A stretch of 64,000 nucleotides of DNA from contig NZ_CP087106.1 in NCBI RefSeq assembly GCF_028583545.1, positions 4,522,501 to 4,586,500 on the forward strand. Direction: 5' to 3'. The notes under the pieces were generated by a model. That model did not search any database, was not told the DNA's origin, and worked only from the letters and a program-made list of their open reading frames with translations. Origin of the DNA: Methylobacterium sp. NMS14P. GTDB lineage: Bacteria > Pseudomonadota > Alphaproteobacteria > Rhizobiales > Beijerinckiaceae. This document shows, one piece after another, positions 17,600 through 24,887 of the stretch. Position numbers and translations under genes: made by a program. Within the stretch, counting starts at the first letter, position 1. Every line of letters starts with the position of its first letter.

Positions 17600-17995
17600 A
17601 TGAGCCAATTTATTCCAGTTTTGGCTAGCCTGCTCGGCGTAGGACTAGCCGGCAACGGTATCTTCATGCTCGCCTCGCCTGAGACTTGGTACTTCGCGGT
17701 GCCAGGCGTGACCTCGACAGGCCCATTCAATCAGCATTTCTTGCGCGATATCGGCCTGATCTTCGTGCTGATCGGTACGGGATTTCTCTACGGGGCGGCG
17801 AGGCCCGGTTCGCGTGTTCTGCTTTGGAGCATGGCTGCGATCTGGCTCTCAGGGCATGCGCTGTTCCATTTCTGGGAGGTTGCAGTGGGCATTTGCGGGC
17901 CGGAGGTTCTGCCCCGCGACTTCCCCGCGGTGACACTTCCTGCGCTTATTGCGGTCACCCTCAGCGTTTGGTCGTTTCGCCATGCCGACCATTGA
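17600..17995 (+). CDS. Small four-helix membrane protein, co-transcribed with ECF41 sigma factor
   Basis: The 131-residue protein has about four hydrophobic segments (residues 5-25, 48-65, 72-92 and 108-125) and a polar tip with GPFNQHFLRDIG, resembling DoxX-like or DUF4345-type small membrane proteins. GGGGAGAG precedes the ATG at 17600. Its last 14 bases overlap the start of the sigma factor gene, so the two are coupled. The role is unknown; it may be a membrane sensor for, or a target of, the sigma factor. It sits behind a clear ECF41-type promoter. Confidence 0.85.
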   Translation: MSQFIPVLASLLGVGLAGNGIFMLASPETWYFAVPGVTSTGPFNQHFLRDIGLIFVLIGTGFLYGAARPGSRVLLWSMAAIWLSGHALFHFWEVAVGICGPEVLPRDFPAVTLPALIAVTLSVWSFRHADH

Positions 17996-18881
17996 TGATC
18001 CGACCCTCATCTTCGAACAGGAGCGGACGCGGCTCGTCCGGCTCGCATACCGCATGCTCGGTTCATTCGGCGAGGCCGAGGATGTCGTGCAGGACGCCTG
18101 GCTTCGCTGGCAGTACGTCGACCATGCTGGTGTATCGTCGGCCGGTGCCTTCCTGTCGCGCACGGTGACGCGGCTCTGCCTGGACATCATGAAGTCCGCC
18201 CGCGCACGGCGAGAGACATACTTTGGAACTTGGTTGCCCGAGCCCGTCGCCATGGCTCCGGACGAGGCCTCTGGCGATGACCTGACACTTACGCTGATGC
18301 TCGCCTTGGAGCGGCTCTCGCCTTTGGAGCGGGCCGCGTTCCTCTTGCACGACGTTTTCGCGGTTCCGCTCGGGGAGATCGCGGCGACACTTCAGCGTGA
18401 GCCGCCAGCTGTCCGTCAGCTCGCAGCCAGAGCGAGGAGGCACGTGCAGTCGGCACGTCCGCGCTTCCCCGTCGACAGGGAGGAGGGGACACGCATCGCT
18501 AAAGCCTTCTTCGCGGCGTCGGCGACAGGCGACGTCGCGGAGCTTCGCAGCATGCTCGCGGAAGCCGTCATCGTGCATTCCGATGGTGGCGGGAAGGTAC
18601 ACGCATTCCCGCGGCCTATCATCGGCATCGACAAGGTCATGCGTATGTTTGAGGGAGCTGCGCGGAAGTCGTGGATCCAGCATGCCCAGAAGCTGCAGGA
18701 CCTCTGGATCGATGGCCTGCCGGGCTATTTCAGCCTGGAGCCGGGCGGGACCCTCCAGACCGTGGCCCTCGATATCCAGGGCGGCCTGATCGTCGGAATC
18801 TACTTCACACGCAACCCGGACAAGCTCGAACGTATGGCAAGGCTGTTCGGAGGGGCAGCGGGAGAGCAGATGCCCCAATGA
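17982..18881 (+). CDS. ECF41-group RNA polymerase sigma factor with SnoaL-like C-terminal domain
   Basis: The 299-residue protein has sigma region 2 (LVRLAYRMLGSFGEAEDVVQ, about 15-75), region 4 (LSPLERAAFLLHDVFAVPLG, about 110-165) and a SnoaL/NTF2-like C-terminal extension (about 175-290). It has all three marks I associate with group ECF41: WLPEP between the sigma regions, DGGGK at about residue 208 and NPDKL near the end. In this group the fused domain, not a separate anti-sigma factor, controls activity. The ATG at 17982 lies inside the upstream gene, and the operon starts with a TGTCACA-N16-CGTC promoter, so the factor probably controls itself. Two nearby genes on the other strand have the same promoter. 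Confidence 0.94.
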   Translation: MPTIDDPTLIFEQERTRLVRLAYRMLGSFGEAEDVVQDAWLRWQYVDHAGVSSAGAFLSRTVTRLCLDIMKSARARRETYFGTWLPEPVAMAPDEASGDDLTLTLMLALERLSPLERAAFLLHDVFAVPLGEIAATLQREPPAVRQLAARARRHVQSARPRFPVDREEGTRIAKAFFAASATGDVAELRSMLAEAVIVHSDGGGKVHAFPRPIIGIDKVMRMFEGAARKSWIQHAQKLQDLWIDGLPGYFSLEPGGTLQTVALDIQGGLIVGIYFTRNPDKLERMARLFGGAAGEQMPQ

Positions 18882-18884
18882 GTC

Positions 18885-19334
18885 TCACCGCCGGGCGATT
18901 GCGAGCTCCCTGCGGCATACCCTGGAAAAGGTACAGAGTGGATCGAGGTCGCCGGCGTGGTGGATGTCCGCGAAGGACGAGATACTCTTATGCGGGGCGA
19001 AGTAAGTCTCGCCGATGCGTTGCATGACACGCTCCGCCTCTTCGAGCGTTTCCGGCCCGCCGAAGAGCCGGATCTTGTTCACGATGGCATACAGGTTCAC
19101 CAGTTTGGCCGGATCTTTAAGGTCATGCTGGAAGGCGTCGCCGAACAAGGTCGACGCCTCCCGAATGAACTCGCCGTAGAGGGCTTCCCGTCGCGCGCGG
19201 TCCTGCACCAGCAGAGTTGCGCGCTCCTGGCTGTGTTGCGTCAGCCATGTGGTCGCGAAGGAGGCCATCGCGCCGATGCTGGAACCCGCAAGCGCGGAAA
19301 GCGCCGAGACGTAGGCCGCATCCATCGGCAGCAT
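18885..19334 (-). CDS. Hypothetical membrane-anchored protein
   Basis: The 149-residue protein has one N-terminal hydrophobic helix (about 5-28, AYVSALSALAGSSIGAMASF) followed by a long charged helical region (HSQERATLLVQDRARREALY) and a conserved-looking HKSISSFADIHHAGD. I have seen similar short proteins in rhizobia-like bacteria but can assign no function. It starts 4 bases after the stop of the NmrA-like gene and runs the same way, so it belongs to the same transcript and thereby probably to the ECF41 regulon. It converges on the sigma factor gene with 3 bases between. Confidence 0.8.
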   Translation of the reverse strand: MLPMDAAYVSALSALAGSSIGAMASFATTWLTQHSQERATLLVQDRARREALYGEFIREASTLFGDAFQHDLKDPAKLVNLYAIVNKIRLFGGPETLEEAERVMQRIGETYFAPHKSISSFADIHHAGDLDPLCTFSRVCRRELAIARR

Positions 19335-19337
19335 ACC

Positions 19338-20111
19338 TCAGGCCACGCGCTTCGGTTGCGCAGCCAGCCAGTCCCTGTAGCGCCGCTTTGACAGCCAAGC
19401 GTCACCATTGGGTGTCAACCAGCGATCTTCGAGGAGCACTCCAAAATAGTGGGCGGTGTCGTCCGTGATGACTTCACGCGATTCGCCGATGCCGTCGAAC
19501 TGGCGCTTCACCAGCTCGACCATCGGCAGCCGCTCAGGACCGGCGATCTCGATCATGCCGTTGCGAGGTGGTGCGAGCGCGGCCTCAGCGACCTTCTCGG
19601 CTACATCGGCCGATGCGATCGGCTGGATTGAGGCGGAGGTCACCCGGGCAACGCCGTCGATGATAGCCGCTCCCGCAATCGCGCCGACGAACTCGAAGAA
19701 CTGCGTGGCGCGGACCAGCGTCCAGGGCACGCCCGCCGAAGCGATCAGTTCCTCTTGGGCAAGCTTCGCGCGGAAGTAGCCGCTGTCGAGCAGGAGCTCG
19801 GTCCCGACCACCGAGAGCGCCACGTGGTGCGTGACGCCCGCAGCCTTCTCTGCCGCCGCGAGGTTCCGTCCGGCGCGGACAAAGAAGTCCATCGCCGCGT
19901 CGTCGGCAAAGGAGGGCGCGTTGGCGACGTCGACGACGACGCTGGCGCCCTTCAACGCATCTGCGAGGCCCTCGCCCGTGACAGCGTTCACTCCGGTATT
20001 GGGCGAGGCCGCGAGCACCTCGTGGCCGGCGCTCCTCAGGTTGGCGCTCCTCAGGTTGGCGACGACCTGCGAGCCGATCAGCCCAGTGCCGCCGATGACG
20101 ACGATCTTCAT
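19338..20111 (-). CDS. NAD(P)-binding NmrA-like oxidoreductase/epimerase
   Basis: The 257-residue protein has an N-terminal Rossmann motif (VVIGGTGLIGSQVV) and the NmrA/atypical-SDR pattern (HHVALSVVGTELL, YFRAKLAQEELIASAGVPWT, IQPIASADVAEKVAEAAL). Atypical SDRs of this sort bind NAD(P) and act as redox sensors or oxidoreductases. A 15-base tandem duplication near 20027-20059 adds five residues (NLRSA twice) between the first helix and GHEVLAA; it keeps the frame. An ECF41-type promoter lies 48 bases upstream. Oxidoreductase and epimerase genes are the classic neighbours of ECF41 factors, which supports the link. Confidence 0.9.
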   Translation of the reverse strand: MKIVVIGGTGLIGSQVVANLRSANLRSAGHEVLAASPNTGVNAVTGEGLADALKGASVVVDVANAPSFADDAAMDFFVRAGRNLAAAEKAAGVTHHVALSVVGTELLLDSGYFRAKLAQEELIASAGVPWTLVRATQFFEFVGAIAGAAIIDGVARVTSASIQPIASADVAEKVAEAALAPPRNGMIEIAGPERLPMVELVKRQFDGIGESREVITDDTAHYFGVLLEDRWLTPNGDAWLSKRRYRDWLAAQPKRVA

Positions 20112-20158
20112 GTGACGCTCCGTCTCAACTTCAGTCCCGTCGGGACGGTCGCGGTCAT

Positions 20159-20186
20159 GACGAGGAGCGCCCCTCGCAGTGTGACA
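20159..20186 (-). promoter_or_regulatory. ECF41-type promoter for the NmrA-like gene
   Basis: On the minus strand TGTCACA (20186-20180) is followed after 17 bases by CGTC (20162-20159), one base longer than the consensus spacing. It lies 48 bases upstream of the NmrA-like ATG. Confidence 0.6.
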
Positions 20187-20429
20187 TTGACGTGGAAGAT
20201 CAATGCGCCCGACTTGAGCCTAGCGACGGCTTGACCTTGTGGGATGCTCGGGACCGGGGCAACGTGGAAAACGTCTTCCCGGTTCAAACCTGCCGGGACG
20301 GTGCACGATCCCACGGAAGCGCATCCTCAGGACCGATATCGATCCCGAGGATGAACGATTGTCGATGAGGCACCCGTGCACGAACTCCCGGGTTCAACGG
20401 ACGACCGGGCCAGCACGGGCTCCGTGCAC

Positions 20430-21383
20430 TCAGAAGTCCCAGAACACGGGAACCCACCGAAAAGCGTCGCCATCAACCGCAACCCGGCCGACGGACGGGA
20501 ACGGCAGGTGCGTGGCGATCAACTGCTCGCCGGTCGCCGCCAGTTCCCGCAGAAGCCGAACGCGAACGCGAGCCGCCTCCTTGGGATCGTGTTCGAAGCC
20601 GTTGTGCCAGTCGGGATGCTCGAACCCGACCGTGAACACGGCATCGCCGGCGAATGTCAGCCGATCGCCGCCGGATGACAGGCGGACCACGCTGTGCCCG
20701 GGCGTGTGGCCGCCGGTGCGCTGGACCATCACGCCCGGGGCGACCTCGTGCTCTTCGTCGAACAGCTGCAACTGGTTGCGGTACTCCTGCGCGAACCGCT
20801 TAGCGGCCGCTCTGAGCGCATCAGGAAACCCCTCTGGCATGTCGACCTGCGTGAAGTCGGGCGCTTCCCAGAATTTGACCTCGGCAGCCGCCACGTGGAT
20901 CCGCAGATCCGAGCGCAGCCGCTCCTTCACTCCGTCGACAAGGAGCCCGCCGACATGGTCCATATGCATGTGGGTGAGCACCACGTCGGTCACAGCCGCG
21001 AGATCAATGCCAGCGGCTTCCAGTCGCCTGACCAGTTGTCCGGCCCGCGGCAGGTTCAGGTTCGGGTCCAGCCCCAAGCCGGCGTCGATGAGGATGGTCT
21101 GGCCGCCACTGCGGACCACAACCACGTTCAGCGACCAGTCGAACGCGTCCGACGGCAGGAACATGTCGTTGAGCCAAGCCGCCCTTTCGGCCGTATCGAC
21201 GTTATGTCCCAACATCTTGGTCGGGAGCGGCAGCACTCCATCGCTGACGACCAGCACATCGATCTCACCGACCCGCACCATGTAGCGCGATGGCACCAAC
21301 TCCTCACCTCGTACACGCGAAGAGCCAGCGTATCCCGGATCGGTTCGTCCGGCATTGGCAGGTACTACAGTATTCATCGTCAT
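20430..21383 (-). CDS. MBL-fold metallo-hydrolase
   Basis: The 317-residue protein is a metallo-beta-lactamase-fold hydrolase: TILIDAGLGLD before the metal site, THMHMDHVGG (the HxHxDH metal motif, about 125-134), GGHTPGHS with the next His, LTFAGDAVFT with the bridging Asp, and ATHLPFPSVG with the last His. All metal ligands are present. GGAAGGG precedes the ATG at 21383; a longer frame upstream crosses the promoter and is not used. Substrates in this broad family include lactones, thioesters and phosphoesters. Its promoter matches the ECF41 consensus exactly. Confidence 0.9.
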   Translation of the reverse strand: MTMNTVVPANAGRTDPGYAGSSRVRGEELVPSRYMVRVGEIDVLVVSDGVLPLPTKMLGHNVDTAERAAWLNDMFLPSDAFDWSLNVVVVRSGGQTILIDAGLGLDPNLNLPRAGQLVRRLEAAGIDLAAVTDVVLTHMHMDHVGGLLVDGVKERLRSDLRIHVAAAEVKFWEAPDFTQVDMPEGFPDALRAAAKRFAQEYRNQLQLFDEEHEVAPGVMVQRTGGHTPGHSVVRLSSGGDRLTFAGDAVFTVGFEHPDWHNGFEHDPKEAARVRVRLLRELAATGEQLIATHLPFPSVGRVAVDGDAFRWVPVFWDF

Positions 21384-21446
21384 CCCTTCCACGGGACGCG
21401 CGCGCACCTGGCACGTCAGGATCACGAAACGCGCGTCATCCACAAA

Positions 21447-21473
21447 GACGAGACGGGGTCGGCAGATGTGACA
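21447..21473 (-). promoter_or_regulatory. ECF41-type promoter for the MBL-fold hydrolase gene
   Basis: On the minus strand TGTCACA (21473-21467), 16 bases, CGTC (21450-21447): an exact match to the motif in front of the sigma factor operon. It lies 64 bases upstream of the ATG. Confidence 0.75.
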
Positions 21474-21646
21474 TGAGCGAAGAGAAGTCGAACTCATCGC
21501 CCATGGATGATCGTTTCGCCTCGACGATTTCCTGGAGCAAACGGTCTCTTTTCGGCCTATTGCCGTCGTCCAAACCTGCTTCACCAAGAGCCTGAGAGCG
21601 AACGTTCCCAAGGCCTGCTATGGGCCGTGAGCGGGCGGATCGGCGG

Positions 21647-21840
21647 TGTCCGCTTCGATGCGTCCATCGTCTGGAAGCAGACCGGCGGGAAACCACCCCA
21701 TCCGGTCATTCCGCATCCGACCCAACCCAGCCGTTCCGACCGCCATCCGCGCTTCCCGGAAGCGGACACTCGTCGGCCACCTGACAACTTCAGCTCGGGG
21801 TGGCGAACCGACGTTGAGCCACTACCGAAAAGCGGCCACT
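21647..21840. repeat. Dispersed intergenic repeat, copy D (longest)
   Basis: This is the most complete copy: TGTCCGCTTCGATGCG, GACCGGCGGGAAACCACCCC, CGACCCAACCCAGCCGTTCC, CCCGGAAGCGGACACTCG, then CTTCAGCTCGGGGTGG and AAGCGGCCACTCGG. The TGTCCGCTTC start and GAAGCGGACA segment are inverted repeats of each other, so the unit can fold into a long hairpin. From 21474 to 22079 I see no gene. Confidence 0.65.
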
Positions 21841-22079
21841 CGGCTTGGCGTCGGTGCCGGGTACCCCGGCATCTGCCGGCGATGCTCCGGAGTGGACAAG
21901 CCTGACGGAGTGAAGGTCGTGTAGGTTGACGACGCGTGCCGGCACGACGCCGGAACGCTGAGCGACGCTACCTACTCGGTCGCTCAGGACGAGGCCCCAA
22001 GCCGGGCGACGCGGCTCGGCTCAGCCGGGGCGAGGCGCCGGCGGACATCGACGCGCTCTCAAGATGTGCTGCTGCCGAC

Positions 22080-22499
22080 CTAACCCTGCGCCGCCTGGAA
22101 ACCCGCCATGTCCATCCACATCGTCTCCCAAACGTGGCCGTCCGGATCCTCAAAGGAGCGGCCGTACATGAAGCCGTGGTCGTCAGGCGCGTTGACGTCG
22201 GCGCGTCCGCCGGCACTCGCGGCAGCAGTCACGAGGGCGTCGACCTCGGTCTTGCTATCGGCAGATAGGCAGAGCAGCACCTCGTTCCCGGTTGCCCGCA
22301 CATCCGGGATCGGCCGGATCGCGAAGCGCTTAAATTTGTCGTGGGTCAGGATCATCACGTGAATGACATCGGATAGAACCATGCAAGCACCGGTGTCGTC
22401 GGAGAATTGCGGGTTCTTTCGGGCGCCAATAGCCTCGTAAAAGGCGATGGATCGGTCAAGGTTCTCGACCGGCAGATTGACGAAGATCAATTTGGACAC
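22080..22499 (-). CDS. VOC-superfamily (glyoxalase/bleomycin-resistance-like) protein
   Basis: The 139-residue protein has the paired beta-alpha-beta-beta-beta layout of VOC proteins: FVNLPVENLDRSIAFYEAIG at the N-terminus and GFMYGRSFEDPDGHVWETMW at the C-terminus with the usual metal-ligand Glu. The sequence resembles the small lactoylglutathione-lyase-like group common next to ECF sigma factors, but no ECF41 promoter match was found upstream (TGTCATA with the wrong second element). Function beyond metal-dependent chemistry on a small molecule is open. Confidence 0.9.
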   Translation of the reverse strand: MSKLIFVNLPVENLDRSIAFYEAIGARKNPQFSDDTGACMVLSDVIHVMILTHDKFKRFAIRPIPDVRATGNEVLLCLSADSKTEVDALVTAAASAGGRADVNAPDDHGFMYGRSFEDPDGHVWETMWMDMAGFQAAQG

Positions 22500-22650
22500 G
22501 TGTTCTCTCTCAGGCGCTTGTTGACCTAGGCTGATACAATCGGTTCCTTATGACAACCGGGCGATCAGAAAACAGCAACTTACAGGCTCCGGCTTCGCTA
22601 CGACAAGGCCTGCGGGGCGGCGCATGCGCTTGACCTCGTGGGGGATGACC

Positions 22651-22917
22651 ATGACGCACCTGAAGATGCTCGCTGCCACAGCCGCTCTCGTTGGCGGTCT
22701 CGGCTTCGCATCCGCAGCTAGCGCTGCACCTCTTGCGCCGATCGGTGCCGGAACCCTCGCGGGCGCTGCCCACGTCACCACCGTAGCTGTGGGCTGTGGT
22801 CCCGGCTTCGCTCGTGGCCCCCTCGGCCGCTGCCGCCCGATCGCCCGTGGCTTCCGGCCTGGCCCGTATTGCGTCGTGCGCCGTACCCCGGTCGGCCCGC
22901 GCCGCATCTGTCGCTAA
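22651..22917 (+). CDS. Small exported protein with GCGPGF/GRCRP motif
   Basis: An N-terminal signal peptide (THLKMLAATAALVGGLGFAS, cleavage after ASA) is followed by a short mature part with CGPGFARGPLGRCRP. The same Cys motif, CGPGFHPNPWGRCRP, occurs in the exported protein at 51078-51404. The start at 22651 is chosen because GGGGGA lies at good spacing; ATGs at 22624 and 22645 are in frame. The motif is recurrent in alphaproteobacterial secreted proteins of unknown role; the two cysteines probably form a disulphide. Confidence 0.72.
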   Translation: MTHLKMLAATAALVGGLGFASAASAAPLAPIGAGTLAGAAHVTTVAVGCGPGFARGPLGRCRPIARGFRPGPYCVVRRTPVGPRRICR

Positions 22918-22960
22918 GAAACACTGCCGCGCCGGGGCATCCGTCCCGGCGTGCTTGCCT

Positions 22961-23374
22961 CTAGCGCTTCACGTCGGTGTCAGAGCTGGCTTGCTCAAGC
23001 GAGGTCGTCTCTAGCCCTGACAATCCAAGCTCGTTCAGGAAGGCTGCGGTTGGTTCCAAGAACACGCCGATGCTCATTACCGTGGGATCGGGACGAGGCT
23101 TCTCGTACTCACGTACCTCGAACAGACCTGCCCCATCGTTTGCCAGCAGTTCAAGCAGTTCACCTCGACGCTTCGGCGAGATGACGCCCCGTGCATAGGC
23201 GTCTTCGACTAGCTTGAATGCGCCTATGACGGCGTCTCCGAAATCGGGATCCGTCTGCATCGCGACTCTACGGCGGGCTTCCTGCATGATCGTCCTGTGA
23301 CTCTCCTGGATCACAGCCATCCGCGTCATGCTGACCATGCGGCCGGCTGCTGAAGTTGCCGCGAATTCGGGCAA
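22961..23374 (-). CDS. Hypothetical protein, helical
   Basis: The frame gives 137 residues with a natural-looking mix and several amphipathic helices (SHRTIMQEARRRVAMQTDPD, FGDAVIGAFKLVEDAYARGV, SPKRRGELLELLANDG). I do not recognise the family. The first possible codon is TTG; ATGs at 23338 and 23329 are alternatives, and none has a strong ribosome site. It stands alone between short genes in an accessory region. I think it is real because the amino acid pattern is better than those of neighbouring random frames. Confidence 0.55.
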   Translation of the reverse strand: MPEFAATSAAGRMVSMTRMAVIQESHRTIMQEARRRVAMQTDPDFGDAVIGAFKLVEDAYARGVISPKRRGELLELLANDGAGLFEVREYEKPRPDPTVMSIGVFLEPTAAFLNELGLSGLETTSLEQASSDTDVKR

Positions 23375-23509
23375 ACATTCCCAGGTGAAGAGCCAAACCT
23401 GGCGCCGCTGTCGCCATCATTTGCGGTGCTCGGCACGACCTCACAGGATTGATCCTCGTCGCTGAACATCATGGTTGCGGCCGAGACGTGAAGGCGGCAT
23501 AGCTCGGCG

Positions 23510-23710
23510 ATGACGCTCGATGTGCCGCACCCCTATTCAATCACCGTGGAACCGCTAAAGAAGCCGGAAGGCCAGTTTGGATGGACCCTTCGGAGAAGCG
23601 GCAAACTGATTGAGCGCTCTGACCGGTCTTTCTTGACTGAAGACAAAGCATTCGAGAATGCACTGAGGGCGATTGAGATTGATATGAAGCCGAAGATTGG
23701 GTTCCGCTAA
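23510..23710 (+). CDS. Small hypothetical protein (66 aa)
   Basis: The 66-residue protein reads YSITVEPLKKPEGQFGWTLR ... LTEDKAFENALRAIEIDM, which suggests a small alpha/beta fold: two or three strands with an amphipathic C-terminal helix. Proteins of this kind (short, with a repeated strand-RRSGK-strand pattern) are frequent in alphaproteobacteria, but I have no function for it. The ribosome site is weak. Lower GC than region 3 genes. Confidence 0.55.
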   Translation: MTLDVPHPYSITVEPLKKPEGQFGWTLRRSGKLIERSDRSFLTEDKAFENALRAIEIDMKPKIGFR

Positions 23711-23749
23711 AGATTTAATCCTAGGTCTACTTCCTATACTGACGAACAT

Positions 23750-23914
23750 TTATGGCAGTATTTTCGCAACGACGAAGGACGCGAGTGCTATCAGACAGAG
23801 CTGAACGGCACTGTTGACGTAGGGCATAGAGGCGAGGGGCCCTTCCAGACGTTTTCGATAGGCGCTCCGTGCCCTGACAGCAGCACAGGCCACGAAGGCG
23901 ACTGCAGCGGTCAC
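23750..23914 (-). CDS. Possible two-helix membrane peptide (54 aa)
   Basis: A GTG at 23914 preceded by AGGAG (spacing short) opens a frame with two hydrophobic stretches, VTAAVAFVACAAVRARS and NSAVQLCLIALASFVVAKIL. The membrane-like pattern supports a small gene, but the spacing is poor and the frame could also start further upstream. I cannot name a family. Confidence 0.3.
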   Translation of the reverse strand: MTAAVAFVACAAVRARSAYRKRLEGPLASMPYVNSAVQLCLIALASFVVAKILP

Positions 23915-24027
23915 GACTCCTGGACAGCTCCGTCTTTGCGGGTGCTCCAGAGCACGCCGAGCCCGTAAGCTTGAGCATACATCAGGGTAACACCGCGACG
24001 ACAATCGCGAACCTGATGGAGTCGACA

Positions 24028-24132
24028 ATGACCTGGACGAACCGCATCACCATAGCCGCTACCCTGATGGCTGGCGCGATCGCGCTGGTGACCTACGCGT
24101 AGGCTCTGAGCCTGCCGGCGCACTTCGCGTGA
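24028..24132 (+). pseudogene. LPxHF micropeptide gene 1, interrupted by a TAG codon
   Basis: Reading from the ATG at 24028 gives MTWTNRITIAATLMAGAIAL, VTYA, a TAG at 24100-24102, then ALSLPAHFA and the final stop. Aligned without gaps to the peptides at 24266 and 25396 over 31 positions, the TAG falls where both others have Gln (CAG), so one C-to-T change explains it. The C-terminal LPxHF is kept. It is probably a decayed copy, or a 24-residue truncated product. Confidence 0.5.
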
Positions 24133-24187
24133 ATTGAACCGGCTGGGAGGGCACCTCGCGAAGCCCTTCCGGCTCTCGCTCCTCGAC

Positions 24188-24265
24188 GCAACAATCGGAG
24201 CAATCCTCGAGACATCTAGCTTGGCCATAAGGCGGCCTCGGAACAGCCGAGCTGACGAGGCCACG
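24188..24265 (+). repeat. Leader sequence shared with the third LPxHF micropeptide gene
   Basis: GCAACAATCG-AGCAAT, then GAGCTT/TAGCTT, CCATAAGG(C)GGCC and AACAGCCGA occur in this order here and at 25303-25395, ending just before the micropeptide ATG in both. The conserved untranslated block suggests a duplicated promoter or 5' RNA element. Confidence 0.5.
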
Positions 24266-24382
24266 ATGACCAAGCCGATCACCCTGACGAACCGCCTCGT
24301 CGACGCCGTCGTGACGGCTGCCATGGCGTTCAGCCTGATCGTGCACGCGCAGTTCATGATCCTGCCGCCGCACTTCGTGTGA
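24266..24382 (+). CDS. LPxHF micropeptide 2 (38 aa, single membrane helix)
   Basis: This intact copy encodes 38 residues: a short polar start (TKPITLTNR), one hydrophobic helix (VVTAAMAFSLIVHAQFMI) and the end LPPHFV. Position by position it aligns without gaps to the peptide at 25396 and to the broken copy at 24028 from the TN/TD pair to the C-terminus (31 positions), sharing Thr-1, Leu-17, Ala-21, Gln-22 and LPxHF. No ribosome site is strong; the shared leader may carry other signals. I know no described family. A single-span membrane micropeptide or a leader-type peptide are the likeliest ideas. Confidence 0.6.
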   Translation: MTKPITLTNRLVDAVVTAAMAFSLIVHAQFMILPPHFV

Positions 24383-24549
24383 AGGCGAGCTACAACTCGT
24401 GATCGGCCTCGTCACAAGGGTTATGGCACCCACAGGAAGGGCAGGACGCAATCGGCTGTCGACGGCTTCAGCGCTTATCCACGCCGCCGGGTTGCAATTG
24501 GTTAACGAATGGCTAAGCTTCTCCGTAATTACTACGGAGGAGGGCGGCC

Positions 24550-24726
24550 ATGAAACCAATCTATCCGCAGCGCGAGGACCGTTTGAGCGTTCCGCAGCCC
24601 ACAGCGATAACAATTCGGCCTCCGCATGAGGACGAAATTCTCCAGGAGCAGATGCGGCGATTGCACAACGCACGCGCGCGCCAGCGCTCGGCACGCCGCC
24701 ATCTCGTCGCCCGAGCCTACATCTGA
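24550..24726 (+). CDS. Small basic hypothetical protein (58 aa)
   Basis: GGAGGAGGG precedes the ATG at 24550 at good spacing, the best ribosome site in this stretch. The product is short and basic: a Pro-rich N-terminus (QPTAITIRPPHEDEI) and an Arg-rich C-terminal helix (LHNARARQRSARRHLVAR). Just upstream a 7-bp hairpin (CTCCGTA-ATTAC-TACGGAG, 24518-24536 region) overlaps the ribosome site and might control translation. The next small gene starts 10 bases after its stop, so the two form a mini-operon. No family recognised. Confidence 0.5.
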   Translation: MKPIYPQREDRLSVPQPTAITIRPPHEDEILQEQMRRLHNARARQRSARRHLVARAYI

Positions 24727-24736
24727 GGGCGGTGCT

Positions 24737-24874
24737 ATGCTCGACCAGCTGTTCTTCATCTGCCTCATCATAGCGGTTGTGGCTGCCGCAACTCGGATCG
24801 GCATTGCCGCGGCCGCACCCATGGCGCGTCCTCGCCGTATCCGGTGGGACGATCCTGCTGATGTGGAAACGTAA
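24737..24874 (+). CDS. Small single-span membrane protein (45 aa)
   Basis: The 45-residue product has one N-terminal membrane helix (LFFICLIIAVVAAATRIGIA) and a polar tail (ARPRRIRWDDPADVE). GAGGGCGG lies before the ATG. It follows the 58-residue basic protein gene at 24550 with 10 bases between and probably shares its transcript. I do not recognise it; the arrangement (soluble basic peptide plus membrane peptide) is reminiscent of small accessory operons but has no assigned function. Confidence 0.5.
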   Translation: MLDQLFFICLIIAVVAAATRIGIAAAAPMARPRRIRWDDPADVET

Positions 24875-24887
24875 GCTGACTCGAACA

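Noticed and set aside
20270..20300. Possible tRNA T-arm (GGTTCAAACC)
   Set aside because: The loop would be too long and no acceptor or anticodon stem could be found.
20108..20314. 68-codon minus-strand frame ending in ATGA overlap with the NmrA-like gene
   Set aside because: The ECF41-type promoter lies inside it and the sequence has no family look; the overlap is probably chance.
22500..22620. Possible ECF41-type promoter for the VOC gene (TGTCATA)
   Set aside because: The first element differs and no CGTC lies at 15-18 bases.
24399..24629. 76-codon plus-strand frame around the hairpin upstream of the 58-codon gene
   Set aside because: It overlaps the hairpin and the better-supported gene start at 24550 in another frame.
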